IMG/VR virus record: IMGVR_UViG_3300020183_004379
Location: 19,409-83,408 of that record
Strand: one strand, 5' to 3'
DNA: 64,000 nt
Source of the DNA: a virus
A program made the translations under genes and the position numbers. The notes under the pieces are model-generated. The model had not been told where the DNA came from and made no database searches. It saw nothing but the letters and a program-made list of their open reading frames with translations. Position 1 is the first letter of the stretch. The number at the start of each line of letters is the position of its first letter. Below are positions 8,476 through 15,924 of the stretch, in pieces.

Positions 8476-8504
8476 ATTATAAAACAGAGCGGGTTTATGG
8501 TCAA
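8476..8504 (-). promoter_or_regulatory. Sigma70-like promoter for the VWA gene
   Basis: Minus strand: TTGACC (8504-8499), 17-base spacer, TATAAT (8481-8476). It gives a leader of about 17 bases containing the AAGGAG site of the gene starting at 8452. It separates this gene from the MoxR ATPase transcript. Confidence 0.82.
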
Positions 8505-8520
8505 ACCCACTCTGTTCATT

Positions 8521-9642
8521 TTAGGATTTCTCGCGAGCACTTGCAGCCAAGATGTACTTGCCAAATCTCTTGTGGAACTCGTCAAAGTTCTTGAGCTTGT
8601 TGGGGATCAACGGCAGGTTGTAGGTGGTGAGTGCAATACGCGAACCCATGACCACCAACTCAGTGTTGAAATTGTCCATCATATACTTGAGGAACCTGTC
8701 GGCCAACGGGTGCCATGCATCCATTTTGGCCTTGTCGCCTTGTACTTCCTGAAACTTCTCTTGCAGGCTGTAGCACAAGCTCACTGCCAGCGAGTACTGA
8801 GCACTAATTTCTTTGGTGTCAAGAGTAGTAACTTTGCCGCTGAGCACATCGTCGGGCTTGGGCATCTTGCCTGCAACCTTGCGGTGTGCCATAAACTTGA
8901 TGGCAATACCTTCGCCAACTGTACCTGCAATCAGGTTAGTTAACTCTGCGTCAGTTGTATCTTCGTCTTCACAAAACTGGCTCACGAAACTCCAGGTGCG
9001 TGGAGAAGCAAACGCACGGCTGGGACTGCGAGAGTCAAAGTCAAACAAGTCTTGTTTAGCGAAGCCAATATAACCGACCACATCTTTGTGGATTTTATTG
9101 TTCACTGCCCACTGTTCCCAGGCGCCGTGATCCACACGCAATTCCTGGTGAACAAAGCGGTTGGCAAGAGGGGTCGGCATGCGGAATGTAACACCCTTGT
9201 CGCTTTCGCGGTTACCGGCGGCAACCATAACCACATTGTCGGGTAGTACATATTTGCCCACACGCCGATTTAGAATCAGCTGATACGCCGCACTTTGCAC
9301 AGCCGGCGCCGCTGAGTTAAGTTCGTCCAAGAATAGAACGATAATAGGATACTGGCTAGCCAGTTCTTGATCAGGCAAGTCAACAGGCGGAGCCCAATCC
9401 ATCTTGCCCAGATCTTTGTTGTAAAACGGAATGCCTCGAATGTCAGTGGGCTCCATTTGACCTAGTCGCAAGTCGATCATGAAACCTTCAAGTTCGCCAG
9501 TGATTCCTGCCACAAGCTCGGATTTACCGATGCCTGGAGGGCCCCAAAGAAATACAGGACGCTGTTTCTTAAAGCATCGCATGATAGTCTTGCGAGCTTC
9601 AATTGCTGTGAGAGTACGATTTTCGCTTGTCTGTGCCGCCAT
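8521..9642 (-). CDS. MoxR-like AAA+ ATPase
   Basis: 373 residues. Walker A is GPPGIGKSE near residue 38, Walker B is IIVLFLDELNSA near residue 105, and a sensor-like AAGNRESDKG follows near residue 150. The family uses ATP to remodel partner complexes, usually with a VWA protein encoded next door, as here. Common in large myoviruses, exact role unknown. AGGAG precedes the ATG and a strong promoter lies upstream. Confidence 0.9.
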   Translation of the reverse strand: MAAQTSENRTLTAIEARKTIMRCFKKQRPVFLWGPPGIGKSELVAGITGELEGFMIDLRLGQMEPTDIRGIPFYNKDLGKMDWAPPVDLPDQELASQYPIIVLFLDELNSAAPAVQSAAYQLILNRRVGKYVLPDNVVMVAAGNRESDKGVTFRMPTPLANRFVHQELRVDHGAWEQWAVNNKIHKDVVGYIGFAKQDLFDFDSRSPSRAFASPRTWSFVSQFCEDEDTTDAELTNLIAGTVGEGIAIKFMAHRKVAGKMPKPDDVLSGKVTTLDTKEISAQYSLAVSLCYSLQEKFQEVQGDKAKMDAWHPLADRFLKYMMDNFNTELVVMGSRIALTTYNLPLIPNKLKNFDEFHKRFGKYILAASAREKS

Positions 9643-9674
9643 CTTAAACTCCTAAAAATGTGATTTGCAGGACT

Positions 9675-9703
9675 AGTATATTGCAGATGTGAATTTGTGT
9701 CAA
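9675..9703 (-). promoter_or_regulatory. Sigma70-like promoter for the MoxR-like gene
   Basis: Minus strand: TTGACA (9703-9698), 17-base spacer, TATACT (9680-9675). Perfect -35 element, upstream of the ATG at 9642. Confidence 0.85.
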
Positions 9704-9725
9704 CAAAGTTTTGTTGCTGTAGTTT

Positions 9726-9992
9726 TTAAGCAACATCAAATAAATGTCCAAAAACTTTGGCATGGATTGATAAACTTACCCTGGCAGTGTTAGACCATGT
9801 TTGGAAATTGTGTACTTTAGCATGAATCTGATCTAGCGTGGTTACTTGCAAAGGAAGCTCGGTATAATAAGGTGCGTTGGCTTTGGTAAAGTTTGGTGCG
9901 GTACTAGCACATATTACAATACTAAAAACATTTTGGCTGTATGGTTGCTTTTTTAGCAACACTTTTGCATAAAGTGTGTTTGCTGGTTGCAT
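9726..9992 (-). CDS. Hypothetical protein
   Basis: 88 residues, mixed composition with no transmembrane segment and no recognised motif. GGAG-type ribosome binding site (AAGGAGCC) before the ATG and its own sigma70-like promoter upstream. It stands alone between two promoters, which suggests an independently expressed early gene. Confidence 0.65.
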   Translation of the reverse strand: MQPANTLYAKVLLKKQPYSQNVFSIVICASTAPNFTKANAPYYTELPLQVTTLDQIHAKVHNFQTWSNTARVSLSIHAKVFGHLFDVA

Positions 9993-10018
9993 TTTGGCTC
10001 CTTTTTTACTCTAGCACA

Positions 10019-10048
10019 AGTATAGCAAAATGGAGCCTTTTTGGTCAA
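10019..10048 (-). promoter_or_regulatory. Sigma70-like promoter for the gene at 9726-9992
   Basis: Minus strand: TTGACC (10048-10043), 18-base spacer, TATACT (10024-10019). Nearly identical in layout to the promoter at 62758-62786. Confidence 0.8.
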
Positions 10049-10164
10049 CCGCTAAAAATCCAGCACAAGATGCCCGTGATGCCAATCCAGCAAGGTTGAA
10101 TAGATCAATCGTTGGCGCCAACCCACTCGACCCAGTTCATATTAAATTGATTTCTGTCATGTAA
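10030..10164 (+). CDS. Possible 44-residue plus-strand peptide
   Basis: An ATG-started plus-strand frame (MEPFWSTAKNPAQDARDANP...) fills the otherwise gene-free space 9993-10156. Its composition looks like ordinary protein, but there is no ribosome binding site, it overlaps a minus-strand promoter and it ends in the 3' end of the next gene. It could equally be a gene remnant. Nothing else is seen in this gap. Confidence 0.25.
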   Translation: MEPFWSTAKNPAQDARDANPARLNRSIVGANPLDPVHIKLISVM

Positions 10165-10552
10165 TCACCATGCTGTTTTTTGGTAAACGATTACTAAACA
10201 GTTTGTTACCTCGTTCGCGTATTAAATCTGCCGCTTGTTGGGGGCTATCGTTAAATAACTGCCACATGTGCTGTTCTGTTATACTTGGGTCTACCTGTAT
10301 GGTGTACACTTCGTAAAATCTCTGACTGTTTACCCTAGCTCGCAACAAGATACATTGAATAGTTCTATTCAATGCTGCGCCAGTTCGATCGCCAGGATCC
10401 TTAGCCTCTGGATGGCTTAATATGGCCAACAATCGCATCTGCTCTTCTTGAACACGCAAAGACTCTAGCGTGGTAAGATCTATCAGGCTTTCAAGTCCGT
10501 GGATGTCCCAGCTGAGCAGAAACAATCGATTTTGTTTTATACGCTTTGCCAT
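10157..10552 (-). CDS. Conserved-looking phage protein, unknown function
   Basis: 131 residues, soluble, helical, with a central LAILSHPEAKDPGDRTGAA segment. No catalytic motif recognised. It overlaps the small gene upstream by 62 bases, an unusually long overlap for this genome, but both frames look genuine. Confidence 0.68.
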   Translation of the reverse strand: MAKRIKQNRLFLLSWDIHGLESLIDLTTLESLRVQEEQMRLLAILSHPEAKDPGDRTGAALNRTIQCILLRARVNSQRFYEVYTIQVDPSITEQHMWQLFNDSPQQAADLIRERGNKLFSNRLPKNSMVIT

Positions 10553-10712
10553 GTCGCTGTTGATGCCTGTATTCGCGTTTGAGCCAATATTTATATCTGT
10601 GCCAATATTCTTTCAAAGAGTAAGGTAGTTCGTGAAACTCTTCGTGCTCACGACAGTTTTCTAGCCAGATGTTACGCAGCCAGTTTCTAAAATATTCTTT
10701 ATTTTTAGTCAC
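10491..10712 (-). CDS. Conserved small phage protein (NIWLENCREHEEF type)
   Basis: 73 residues, very rich in Trp, Tyr, His and Arg; the pattern RNWLRNIWLENCREHEEF followed by YKYWLKREYR recurs, from memory, in T4-like marine phages. Function unknown; the basic aromatic composition would suit nucleic acid contact. ATGA overlap with the gene upstream. Confidence 0.75.
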   Translation of the reverse strand: MTKNKEYFRNWLRNIWLENCREHEEFHELPYSLKEYWHRYKYWLKREYRHQQRHGKAYKTKSIVSAQLGHPRT

Positions 10713-11206
10713 ACCATGTGCCTTATGAGTAGGTCAATAGCTTTCTTTTGATCTTTAGTTTCTTCTGCAGTCAGTTCGTGCTGCACAAGTTTTTCGCTGT
10801 GTCTGTACACGCTTTCTTCGCCGTGTTCTGGCAGTTGTTCAGTAAGACCAATTAGCATGCGATAACTTTCCCATGCATGCCTAACACCTTCGTTTTGCAG
10901 CTCGGCCACGGTAGGAAAAAGATCCATCCAAACATACTCACGCGGAACCTTCATCACACCAATGCCGTTGGCACGAGGCTCAAGTATTTTTCCATTGTGA
11001 AACAATTCTAGAGCCACTGTTTCGCATGTGTGTTTGTCTAAACCATACAAATAGGTAGGTTCAGCCAGGTAACTGCCAACCACAGTTTTTACATGATCAT
11101 CTGTTAGCATGTGTGTTCTAGCGATAATGCAAAGAACATCTTCTTGTTGGACAATGCCCTTCACAAGGTCGCGCACACATCGGCCAAAACTGAATCCAAT
11201 TTTCAT
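10709..11206 (-). CDS. Hypothetical phage protein
   Basis: 165 residues. The start MKIGFSFGRCVRDLVKG and the ending AEETKDQKKAIDLLIRHMV are helical; no family recognised. AGGAG lies 7 bases before the ATG and a good promoter lies upstream, so it heads a three-gene unit. Confidence 0.72.
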   Translation of the reverse strand: MKIGFSFGRCVRDLVKGIVQQEDVLCIIARTHMLTDDHVKTVVGSYLAEPTYLYGLDKHTCETVALELFHNGKILEPRANGIGVMKVPREYVWMDLFPTVAELQNEGVRHAWESYRMLIGLTEQLPEHGEESVYRHSEKLVQHELTAEETKDQKKAIDLLIRHMV

Positions 11207-11229
11207 GACATCTCCTAGAATTTACCTGT

Positions 11230-11259
11230 AGTATAAAACAGTAGTGGCGTTTTTGTCAA
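11230..11259 (-). promoter_or_regulatory. Sigma70-like promoter
   Basis: Minus strand: TTGACA (11259-11254), 18-base spacer, TATACT (11235-11230). Drives the gene starting at 11206. Confidence 0.83.
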
Positions 11260-11260
11260 C

Positions 11261-11539
11261 CTAGGCCACAAGCCAAGCATCGTTACGAGAAAATGGTAAA
11301 AAGATGTCTGGCACAAACACTCTTATTACCTCGAGGCCCTGAAACCATTCTACTACAAAGTGGTCGCCTGGTACTAGCCATTCTACTATTAGTTCAGGCG
11401 GAGCAGTAGGGTCTTGATTCAAAACTTTTTGCACTAGGTCTGGGTCAAACAATTTGGTTTGATCTTGATGTACGGTATACCATCCGGTTGTTGGGTTGGT
11501 CAACACAGCCACCCTGTTGTTTTTAACAAATTTATTCAT
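11261..11539 (-). CDS. Hypothetical phage protein
   Basis: 92 residues, beta-rich appearance (VAVLTNPTTGWYTVHQD, LIVEWLVPGDHFVVEWF), no recognised domain. It overlaps the upstream gene by 8 bases and ends just before a promoter. Confidence 0.66.
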   Translation of the reverse strand: MNKFVKNNRVAVLTNPTTGWYTVHQDQTKLFDPDLVQKVLNQDPTAPPELIVEWLVPGDHFVVEWFQGLEVIRVFVPDIFLPFSRNDAWLVA

Positions 11540-11882
11540 CGCCGAGGTTATCTAAATATTGTTTGAGATTACTAGCATGCAACTCCAGCATGATAGCATC
11601 CTGTTCACCCATTAGTTCAATGTGTTTTCTATCACGAACAAAATACGGACTTGCTAATAATCTGTCCAATTGAAGCAATTGAAGATTGGTAATGCTGTCC
11701 AGTTGAAATTTATAAAATTTTATTTGATTTTGCAACAGCAGACGATGCGCTGCCAGAGTAAGTCTAAGACTATTTGGGTTTAGAACATTACGCCAAATTT
11801 GGTCCGAAGGCATTTTGCCATTGGCAAACAATTGTTGTTCCCATTGTCTTTGCCTTCCAGGTTTATGGATAGATTTGATCAC
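11532..11882 (-). CDS. Hypothetical helical phage protein
   Basis: 116 residues, mostly amphipathic helix with leucine-rich stretches and no known motif. Basic N-terminus (KSIHKPGRQRQWEQQ). Overlaps both neighbours by 8 and 20 bases, so it is an internal operon member. Confidence 0.66.
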   Translation of the reverse strand: MIKSIHKPGRQRQWEQQLFANGKMPSDQIWRNVLNPNSLRLTLAAHRLLLQNQIKFYKFQLDSITNLQLLQLDRLLASPYFVRDRKHIELMGEQDAIMLELHASNLKQYLDNLGDE

Positions 11883-12150
11883 CTTGCTTGAGCAGTACCA
11901 CCGAAAACTTATCAGTCTTGAAAAGGCTGTTTAATTTTTTTGCGAGATTGATGGCATGTCCGGGATTACTGAAACTGACTTTTTTATACTTTGGCCCTGG
12001 ATAGGCTATAAGAATATTATGATTCTTAAGATTGATTGGTTTGCTGTCGTAGAATACCGCCCAGATGCCTTCACTGTTTAGCACTTGGTCGCTTTTGAAT
12101 GTGGTCTTGTTCACATGCTCCAACAACACAACCGGTTTAGGTCTACTCAT
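11863..12150 (-). CDS. Hypothetical phage protein
   Basis: 95 residues, basic, alpha/beta look, no recognised motif. AGGAAATTAAA precedes the ATG, and a GATAAATA late-promoter-like box is about 20 bases upstream, so it may begin a late or middle transcript. Confidence 0.65.
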   Translation of the reverse strand: MSRPKPVVLLEHVNKTTFKSDQVLNSEGIWAVFYDSKPINLKNHNILIAYPGPKYKKVSFSNPGHAINLAKKLNSLFKTDKFSVVLLKQGDQIYP

Positions 12151-12169
12151 TTTAATTTCCTAGTAATAT

Positions 12170-12177
12170 TATTTATC
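12170..12177 (-). promoter_or_regulatory. T4-type late promoter-like box
   Basis: GATAAATA on the minus strand, one mismatch from TATAAATA, about 20 bases before the ATG at 12150. Confidence 0.5.
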
Positions 12178-12196
12178 ACAGAAATCTGGGCATATA

Positions 12197-12415
12197 TTAG
12201 AACTTGCCCCCATCTAGTTGTACTTCAATTGTCTGGTTAGAATTATTTTGCAATTGAAGATGAAGCCTGGCTATTTCAGCCAGCATGGTGGTTATGTCAG
12301 CATGTAGATTATTTGCCTCCGCTGCGGTCAGACGCAGTTCAGGGGTACGCAATTGATTCAATGCACGAATTCTGTCGGAAAAATTCACAATATGCATGGT
12401 AGGTTTATAGTCCAT
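12197..12415 (-). CDS. Conserved small phage protein (NFSDRIRALNQLRTPELRLTAAE type)
   Basis: 72 residues from the ATG at 12415, which overlaps the upstream gene by 11 bases; the longer frame to 12475 would overlap much more. The segment with RTPELRLTAAEANNLHADI is, from memory, widely shared among T4-like marine phages. Helical; function unknown. Confidence 0.75.
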   Translation of the reverse strand: MDYKPTMHIVNFSDRIRALNQLRTPELRLTAAEANNLHADITTMLAEIARLHLQLQNNSNQTIEVQLDGGKF

Positions 12416-12875
12416 AACACTTCCTTGCAGCCTGCAATTGTTCGTCGGCGGTGCGCCACGGTCCTTGAAAATCATATCTTTGCAAAGTTATTAATTTAGG
12501 ATTGTATGCCTTGGTCCAGTTATGATTCAACTTCACAAGGTAATAACCGGCACAGTAAAAACTTTTGCTTTTATTGTTTTTGGTGTAAATTGGTAACCGT
12601 TTACTCACATCATATAATGCATTGTAAGGTTTGCCTACAGAAGGAAATCCATTTACTTCAGCAGCAGGTTTCTCTTTCTTTTTAGCAGTGGGTTTCACAA
12701 ATTCCACATTGTGTTTGTTGGCCAACATCTTGATTGTGGGATACTTTTCTCTGCTGGCCGAGTCTACCCATACAATGCCATCGTTGGTGGTTTGGATAGT
12801 GGCCACTTTTTCACCATCCTTTTCCACAATCCAAAATTTATTTTTTACCACAGGGGTTGCTTTGAGTTCGGTCAT
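12405..12875 (-). CDS. Conserved phage protein of unknown function
   Basis: 156 residues from the ATG at 12875, chosen for its AAGG site and because the N-terminus MTELKATPVVKNKFW then begins a strand-rich domain. Two halves, WIVEKDGEKVATIQ and SFYCAGYYLVKLNHNW, are joined by a Lys/Pro linker. The arrangement resembles an uncharacterised protein common in T4-like cyanophages. No catalytic motif. Confidence 0.78.
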   Translation of the reverse strand: MTELKATPVVKNKFWIVEKDGEKVATIQTTNDGIVWVDSASREKYPTIKMLANKHNVEFVKPTAKKKEKPAAEVNGFPSVGKPYNALYDVSKRLPIYTKNNKSKSFYCAGYYLVKLNHNWTKAYNPKLITLQRYDFQGPWRTADEQLQAARKCYGL

Positions 12876-12882
12876 GCTGGTT

Positions 12883-13083
12883 TTACCTTGCTTTCTGTTT
12901 GTCATTTTCTGGTTCAAATTCAATGGTAAAATTAAAACTCAGTTTTCCATCTTCTACCTTGAGAGCAAATGTTTCTTGATCATTGAAATGATTAATCATT
13001 TCATACATCTGTGTTATTTGGCCACGAGTGAGCTGTATGGTGGTAGGCTCATAGCCAAACTTTTCTTTTTTGAATTCAGTCAT
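12883..13083 (-). CDS. Small phage protein
   Basis: 66 residues: TIQLTRGQITQMYEMINHF then a short strand-rich segment ending in an acidic/basic tail. No known function. Two bases separate it from the next gene upstream. Confidence 0.72.
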   Translation of the reverse strand: MTEFKKEKFGYEPTTIQLTRGQITQMYEMINHFNDQETFALKVEDGKLSFNFTIEFEPENDKQKAR

Positions 13084-13084
13084 G

Positions 13085-13621
13085 TCAATCTCCCTTATCT
13101 TCTTTGCATACCCAGCCTAGCTTGTATAGGTCATCGGCAATTTCTTCTGTGACTTCGCCTTCACCCACATAAGTTTTAGTGGGGTCATTACCGTGACCGT
13201 TGCCATTTCCGTCAGGACCCATGCCCGAACAATACCAGTCTATATAGTCCCCTTGCTCACGCATGTCTGCGATAATGCCGCCAGCATAGCGCCAGGAGCA
13301 GGACCAATATTCGTCTCGTAGTATGGGCATGACTTCGCGCTTTTGCCACTCTGTGTTGCACATGGCTGCGTAGAGATTCTGCGCATACGCATCGCTTTCT
13401 CGTACCTTGGTCAAGATCCAGTCAGTGGTCAGGAGATCATACTCAAGGTTGTTTTCTCGGCTGGCGGGATCGTCAAACTTGTGTTTGTGATCTTCGAGTA
13501 TGCGAGCAAACATGTTTATATAGTCTTCGTTGGGAGTTTCACCTTTTTCTTCCATGCGTTTCACATAGCCTTCTCGTTGAAAACTGTGTCGATCAGGACT
13601 TGAGGCCGGTTTAGTCATCAT
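13085..13621 (-). CDS. Conserved phage protein (DLLTTDWILTKVRESD type)
   Basis: 178 residues starting at tandem ATGs (13621 and 13618); the longer frame into the upstream gene is a shadow. A helical core with WSCSWRYAGGIIADMREQGD and a C-terminal GEGEVTEEIADDL segment are, from memory, typical of an uncharacterised protein of marine T4-like phages. The ribosome binding site lies in the A/G-rich Lys codons ending the upstream gene. Confidence 0.78.
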   Translation of the reverse strand: MMTKPASSPDRHSFQREGYVKRMEEKGETPNEDYINMFARILEDHKHKFDDPASRENNLEYDLLTTDWILTKVRESDAYAQNLYAAMCNTEWQKREVMPILRDEYWSCSWRYAGGIIADMREQGDYIDWYCSGMGPDGNGNGHGNDPTKTYVGEGEVTEEIADDLYKLGWVCKEDKGD

Positions 13622-14237
13622 TTTTCTTTTTCTTTTTCTTTTTCTTGCTTTTATCGCCATCCTCGACCCAATATCCATCACCATCGGGGTATTGGCTGTC
13701 TAGTGGACCGACACCGGTCCAGTCATTTAGCATTTCCGCTTGATCTATGGCATCTCGTATGATGCGCTCTATCAGCTGATTCAGCGTGATGTCCTGTTGA
13801 TGTGCTACCTTCATCAGCTCGAACAAAACTGTTTCATCCAAGTCCAGGGGCACTTCTACTCGGGTGTCATAGTCCTCACCTGCGCGGATGGCCAGAGCCT
13901 TCTGGATAAAGTCGTCGTCGGTTTCTAGGTCCACATAGTTAACATCATCCCAGGCCTGTTTGGGATCGACCTTGCGATCGAGAGCTTCATCGTCGTGCGC
14001 TGCCTTGTAATCGGGATTGATCATGCGATAGGCACGCTGATTTTTGAAATCACAGGCTTCAACAGTGTAGACCACCTGTGTGTTGGAATCAAACACGATG
14101 TTAAAACTACAGCCATCGTGGTCTCCGTTCCAAGAACTGAGGCCGAAGGCGTTATCTCCAAAACACTGCCACAGGTAATTGTCGCCTTCAGTGATGCGAT
14201 ATTCTACCAGTTCCATCCATTCTTTGAGAGTGATCAT
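13611..14237 (-). CDS. Conserved phage protein with poly-lysine tail
   Basis: 208 residues from the ATG at 14237, which overlaps the upstream stop as ATGA and has AAGGAAGG upstream. The N-terminus MITLKEWMELVEYRITEG leads to a beta-rich domain. Around residues 140-175, VEVPLDLDETVLFELMKVAH followed by a helix resembles a ribbon-helix-helix arrangement, a DNA-binding fold. The tail is acidic then a run of about nine lysines. Confidence 0.76.
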   Translation of the reverse strand: MITLKEWMELVEYRITEGDNYLWQCFGDNAFGLSSWNGDHDGCSFNIVFDSNTQVVYTVEACDFKNQRAYRMINPDYKAAHDDEALDRKVDPKQAWDDVNYVDLETDDDFIQKALAIRAGEDYDTRVEVPLDLDETVLFELMKVAHQQDITLNQLIERIIRDAIDQAEMLNDWTGVGPLDSQYPDGDGYWVEDGDKSKKKKKKKKNDD

Positions 14238-14458
14238 TGCAAGTACCTTCCTTTGGAGTCTAGTGCGTTGACGAGTTTTTCTGCTTGGTCGGGCTCCAGA
14301 TCGTCCCAATCCACCGGTTGGCTCATGGCCCGGATCTCCTCGGCTGTTTTACCTTCAAACATCTGCACGATTTCTTCCATGGCTTGATCCAACTCTTCCT
14401 GAGTACCTTCAAAGTTTTCAAAAAACGCAGGATCAAAAACGATTTTAGGTGTGCTCAT
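14234..14458 (-). CDS. Conserved small acidic phage protein
   Basis: 74 residues, very acidic, beginning MSTPKIVFDPAFFENFEGT and mostly helical. Similar small proteins are common in marine T4-like phages; function unknown. ATGA overlaps at both ends. Confidence 0.76.
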   Translation of the reverse strand: MSTPKIVFDPAFFENFEGTQEELDQAMEEIVQMFEGKTAEEIRAMSQPVDWDDLEPDQAEKLVNALDSKGRYLQ

Positions 14459-14682
14459 TCTTCAACTCCCATTTGTGCCCTAATGCGATTATATGCCATT
14501 GCTATTCCTGCTTGAAATCCTTTATCAAAATCATCTTCGTTACCTAACCCATCCCCTTGTTTGATAATTGACATACATTCCCTAACAATCAACTCGGCGA
14601 ACTTTTCTGAGTTAAACCAAGAAGGGCCATACTGTCGAGGTTCCCAACATTGGGATTCAAGTTCTTTAATTCGTTCGTTCAT
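14455..14682 (-). CDS. Small phage protein, paralogue of the next gene
   Basis: 75 residues. It shares an EKFAELIV-EC core and a GVEE end with the adjacent gene at 14679-14882, so the two look like a tandem duplication. Such proteins are frequent in marine phages; no function is known. ATGA overlaps at both ends. Confidence 0.78.
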   Translation of the reverse strand: MNERIKELESQCWEPRQYGPSWFNSEKFAELIVRECMSIIKQGDGLGNEDDFDKGFQAGIAMAYNRIRAQMGVEE

Positions 14683-14882
14683 TCTTCAACTCCGAAATGT
14701 TGTTTGATCTTGTCGCTGGGGTAGTTCTCACCATTGTCTTCGTTATTCACCCAATCATCGGCGATCCTAGAACACTCCCCGACGATCAACTCGGCAAACT
14801 TTTCTTGTATTTGCGGATTGATATCAGGATAGTGTGATCCACCTGCTTGTAACTGTAATTTTCTCAACAACTCTTTGTTCAT
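14679..14882 (-). CDS. Small phage protein, paralogue of the previous gene
   Basis: 67 residues with the EKFAELIVGECSRIADDW core and a FGVEE end, matching the gene at 14455-14682. Its ATG overlaps the stop of the RNase H-type nuclease gene as ATGA. Confidence 0.78.
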   Translation of the reverse strand: MNKELLRKLQLQAGGSHYPDINPQIQEKFAELIVGECSRIADDWVNNEDNGENYPSDKIKQHFGVEE

Positions 14883-15874
14883 GTTTTCTCCGGATAGCCA
14901 GCATTCAAAAAGTCTACATACCGCTGTGCCTGGTCACCAATTTTTACAAGATTGTGTTTACCGCAAAACTTCATGAACTTAACTCCAATCTGTGGAATAG
15001 TTTTTGTCACAGAATTGATAGCAATGGTTTCTGCCATCCAACTCTTCACATGATTAGGTTGCGCAGTAAGATCAATCAAGGTGCGATTGCGTTCGTAATC
15101 ATCCAACACGCGATGTTCAATTTCATTATGGTCAACCCAGCGTTGCAACATGAGATTGTTCCAATTGAAACCTTTACGGTCCATGTCGGCAAATGCTTCT
15201 TGCAGGCCTACTTTGTTCTTGCTGCCTTTTACTCGCACACCTGGATAGGCCGAAAACACATTGTCACTCACATCACCACGCATGCACTTCTCAAACAGCA
15301 GCCATTTTGGATCAGGAATAACCTTGGGTTCCTTGGTCTTCTTGTCTATCACACGCCGGCCTTTGTAGTCAAAGATGCCTTCCGGTGTGTGAAGTTCGTC
15401 CGACACTCCATTGTACTGTGTGACATTGTCTGCTAACAGTTGATAGTAGTCTGTGTCGCTGCTCACAATCACATGATTGTCTGCGGGATGACTTTGTATC
15501 CAGCCTGCCACAAGATCATCTGCTTCAAGGTTCTCGTGACGCAAGACTGTGCAGTTGGACTTTTCGTAGAAGAATGTTTTGAGATCGTCAAAGGCCTGCC
15601 AAAATGCACGATCTTCTTCTAGTTCGGCATCGGTGAGTGCCGCACGAGCCACAGCACGATTTTTCTTGTAGGGAGTGTAGTAGTCCTTGCGCCAGCTTCT
15701 ACCCTCAAGGCAGATAACCACATGATTGGCCTTTTGATCACGCCAGGCCTTGTAGATACTGGATAAAGTCACATGAATAGCAAAGCCTACTTTTTCTTCC
15801 AGTGTGCTGGCTCTATGGGCTGCATGGCGAGCCCGAAAGAATGTGTTAGCAGTATCGACAATCAAGTAGTTCAT
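14879..15874 (-). CDS. 5'-3' nuclease of the FEN / T4 RNase H family
   Basis: 331 residues, close to T4 RNase H (305). Acidic metal-binding positions of the FEN family are visible: D7 in the N-terminal LIVDTANTFFR strand, EADDLVAGW, SSDTDYYQLL and the helix-hairpin-helix-adjacent GDVSDNVFSAYPGV. The role would be removal of RNA primers during lagging-strand synthesis. The ATG lies 6 bases after the -10 box of a strong promoter, so the mRNA looks leaderless. Confidence 0.87.
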   Translation of the reverse strand: MNYLIVDTANTFFRARHAAHRASTLEEKVGFAIHVTLSSIYKAWRDQKANHVVICLEGRSWRKDYYTPYKKNRAVARAALTDAELEEDRAFWQAFDDLKTFFYEKSNCTVLRHENLEADDLVAGWIQSHPADNHVIVSSDTDYYQLLADNVTQYNGVSDELHTPEGIFDYKGRRVIDKKTKEPKVIPDPKWLLFEKCMRGDVSDNVFSAYPGVRVKGSKNKVGLQEAFADMDRKGFNWNNLMLQRWVDHNEIEHRVLDDYERNRTLIDLTAQPNHVKSWMAETIAINSVTKTIPQIGVKFMKFCGKHNLVKIGDQAQRYVDFLNAGYPEKT

Positions 15875-15880
15875 GGAGTA

Positions 15881-15909
15881 ATAATAGCACTTTATTTATT
15901 CCATGTCAA
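15881..15909 (-). promoter_or_regulatory. Sigma70-like promoter, predicted leaderless transcript
   Basis: Minus strand: TTGACA (15909-15904), 17-base spacer, TATTAT (15886-15881). Only TACTCC separates the -10 box from the ATG at 15874. Confidence 0.82.
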
Positions 15910-15924
15910 CCACTAAATTTGGAG

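Noticed and set aside
10588-10595. Perfect TATAAATA on the minus strand
   Set aside because: It is explained by Tyr-Lys-Tyr codons inside the gene 10491-10712; it could serve the gene at 10552, but spacing and context are no stronger than chance.
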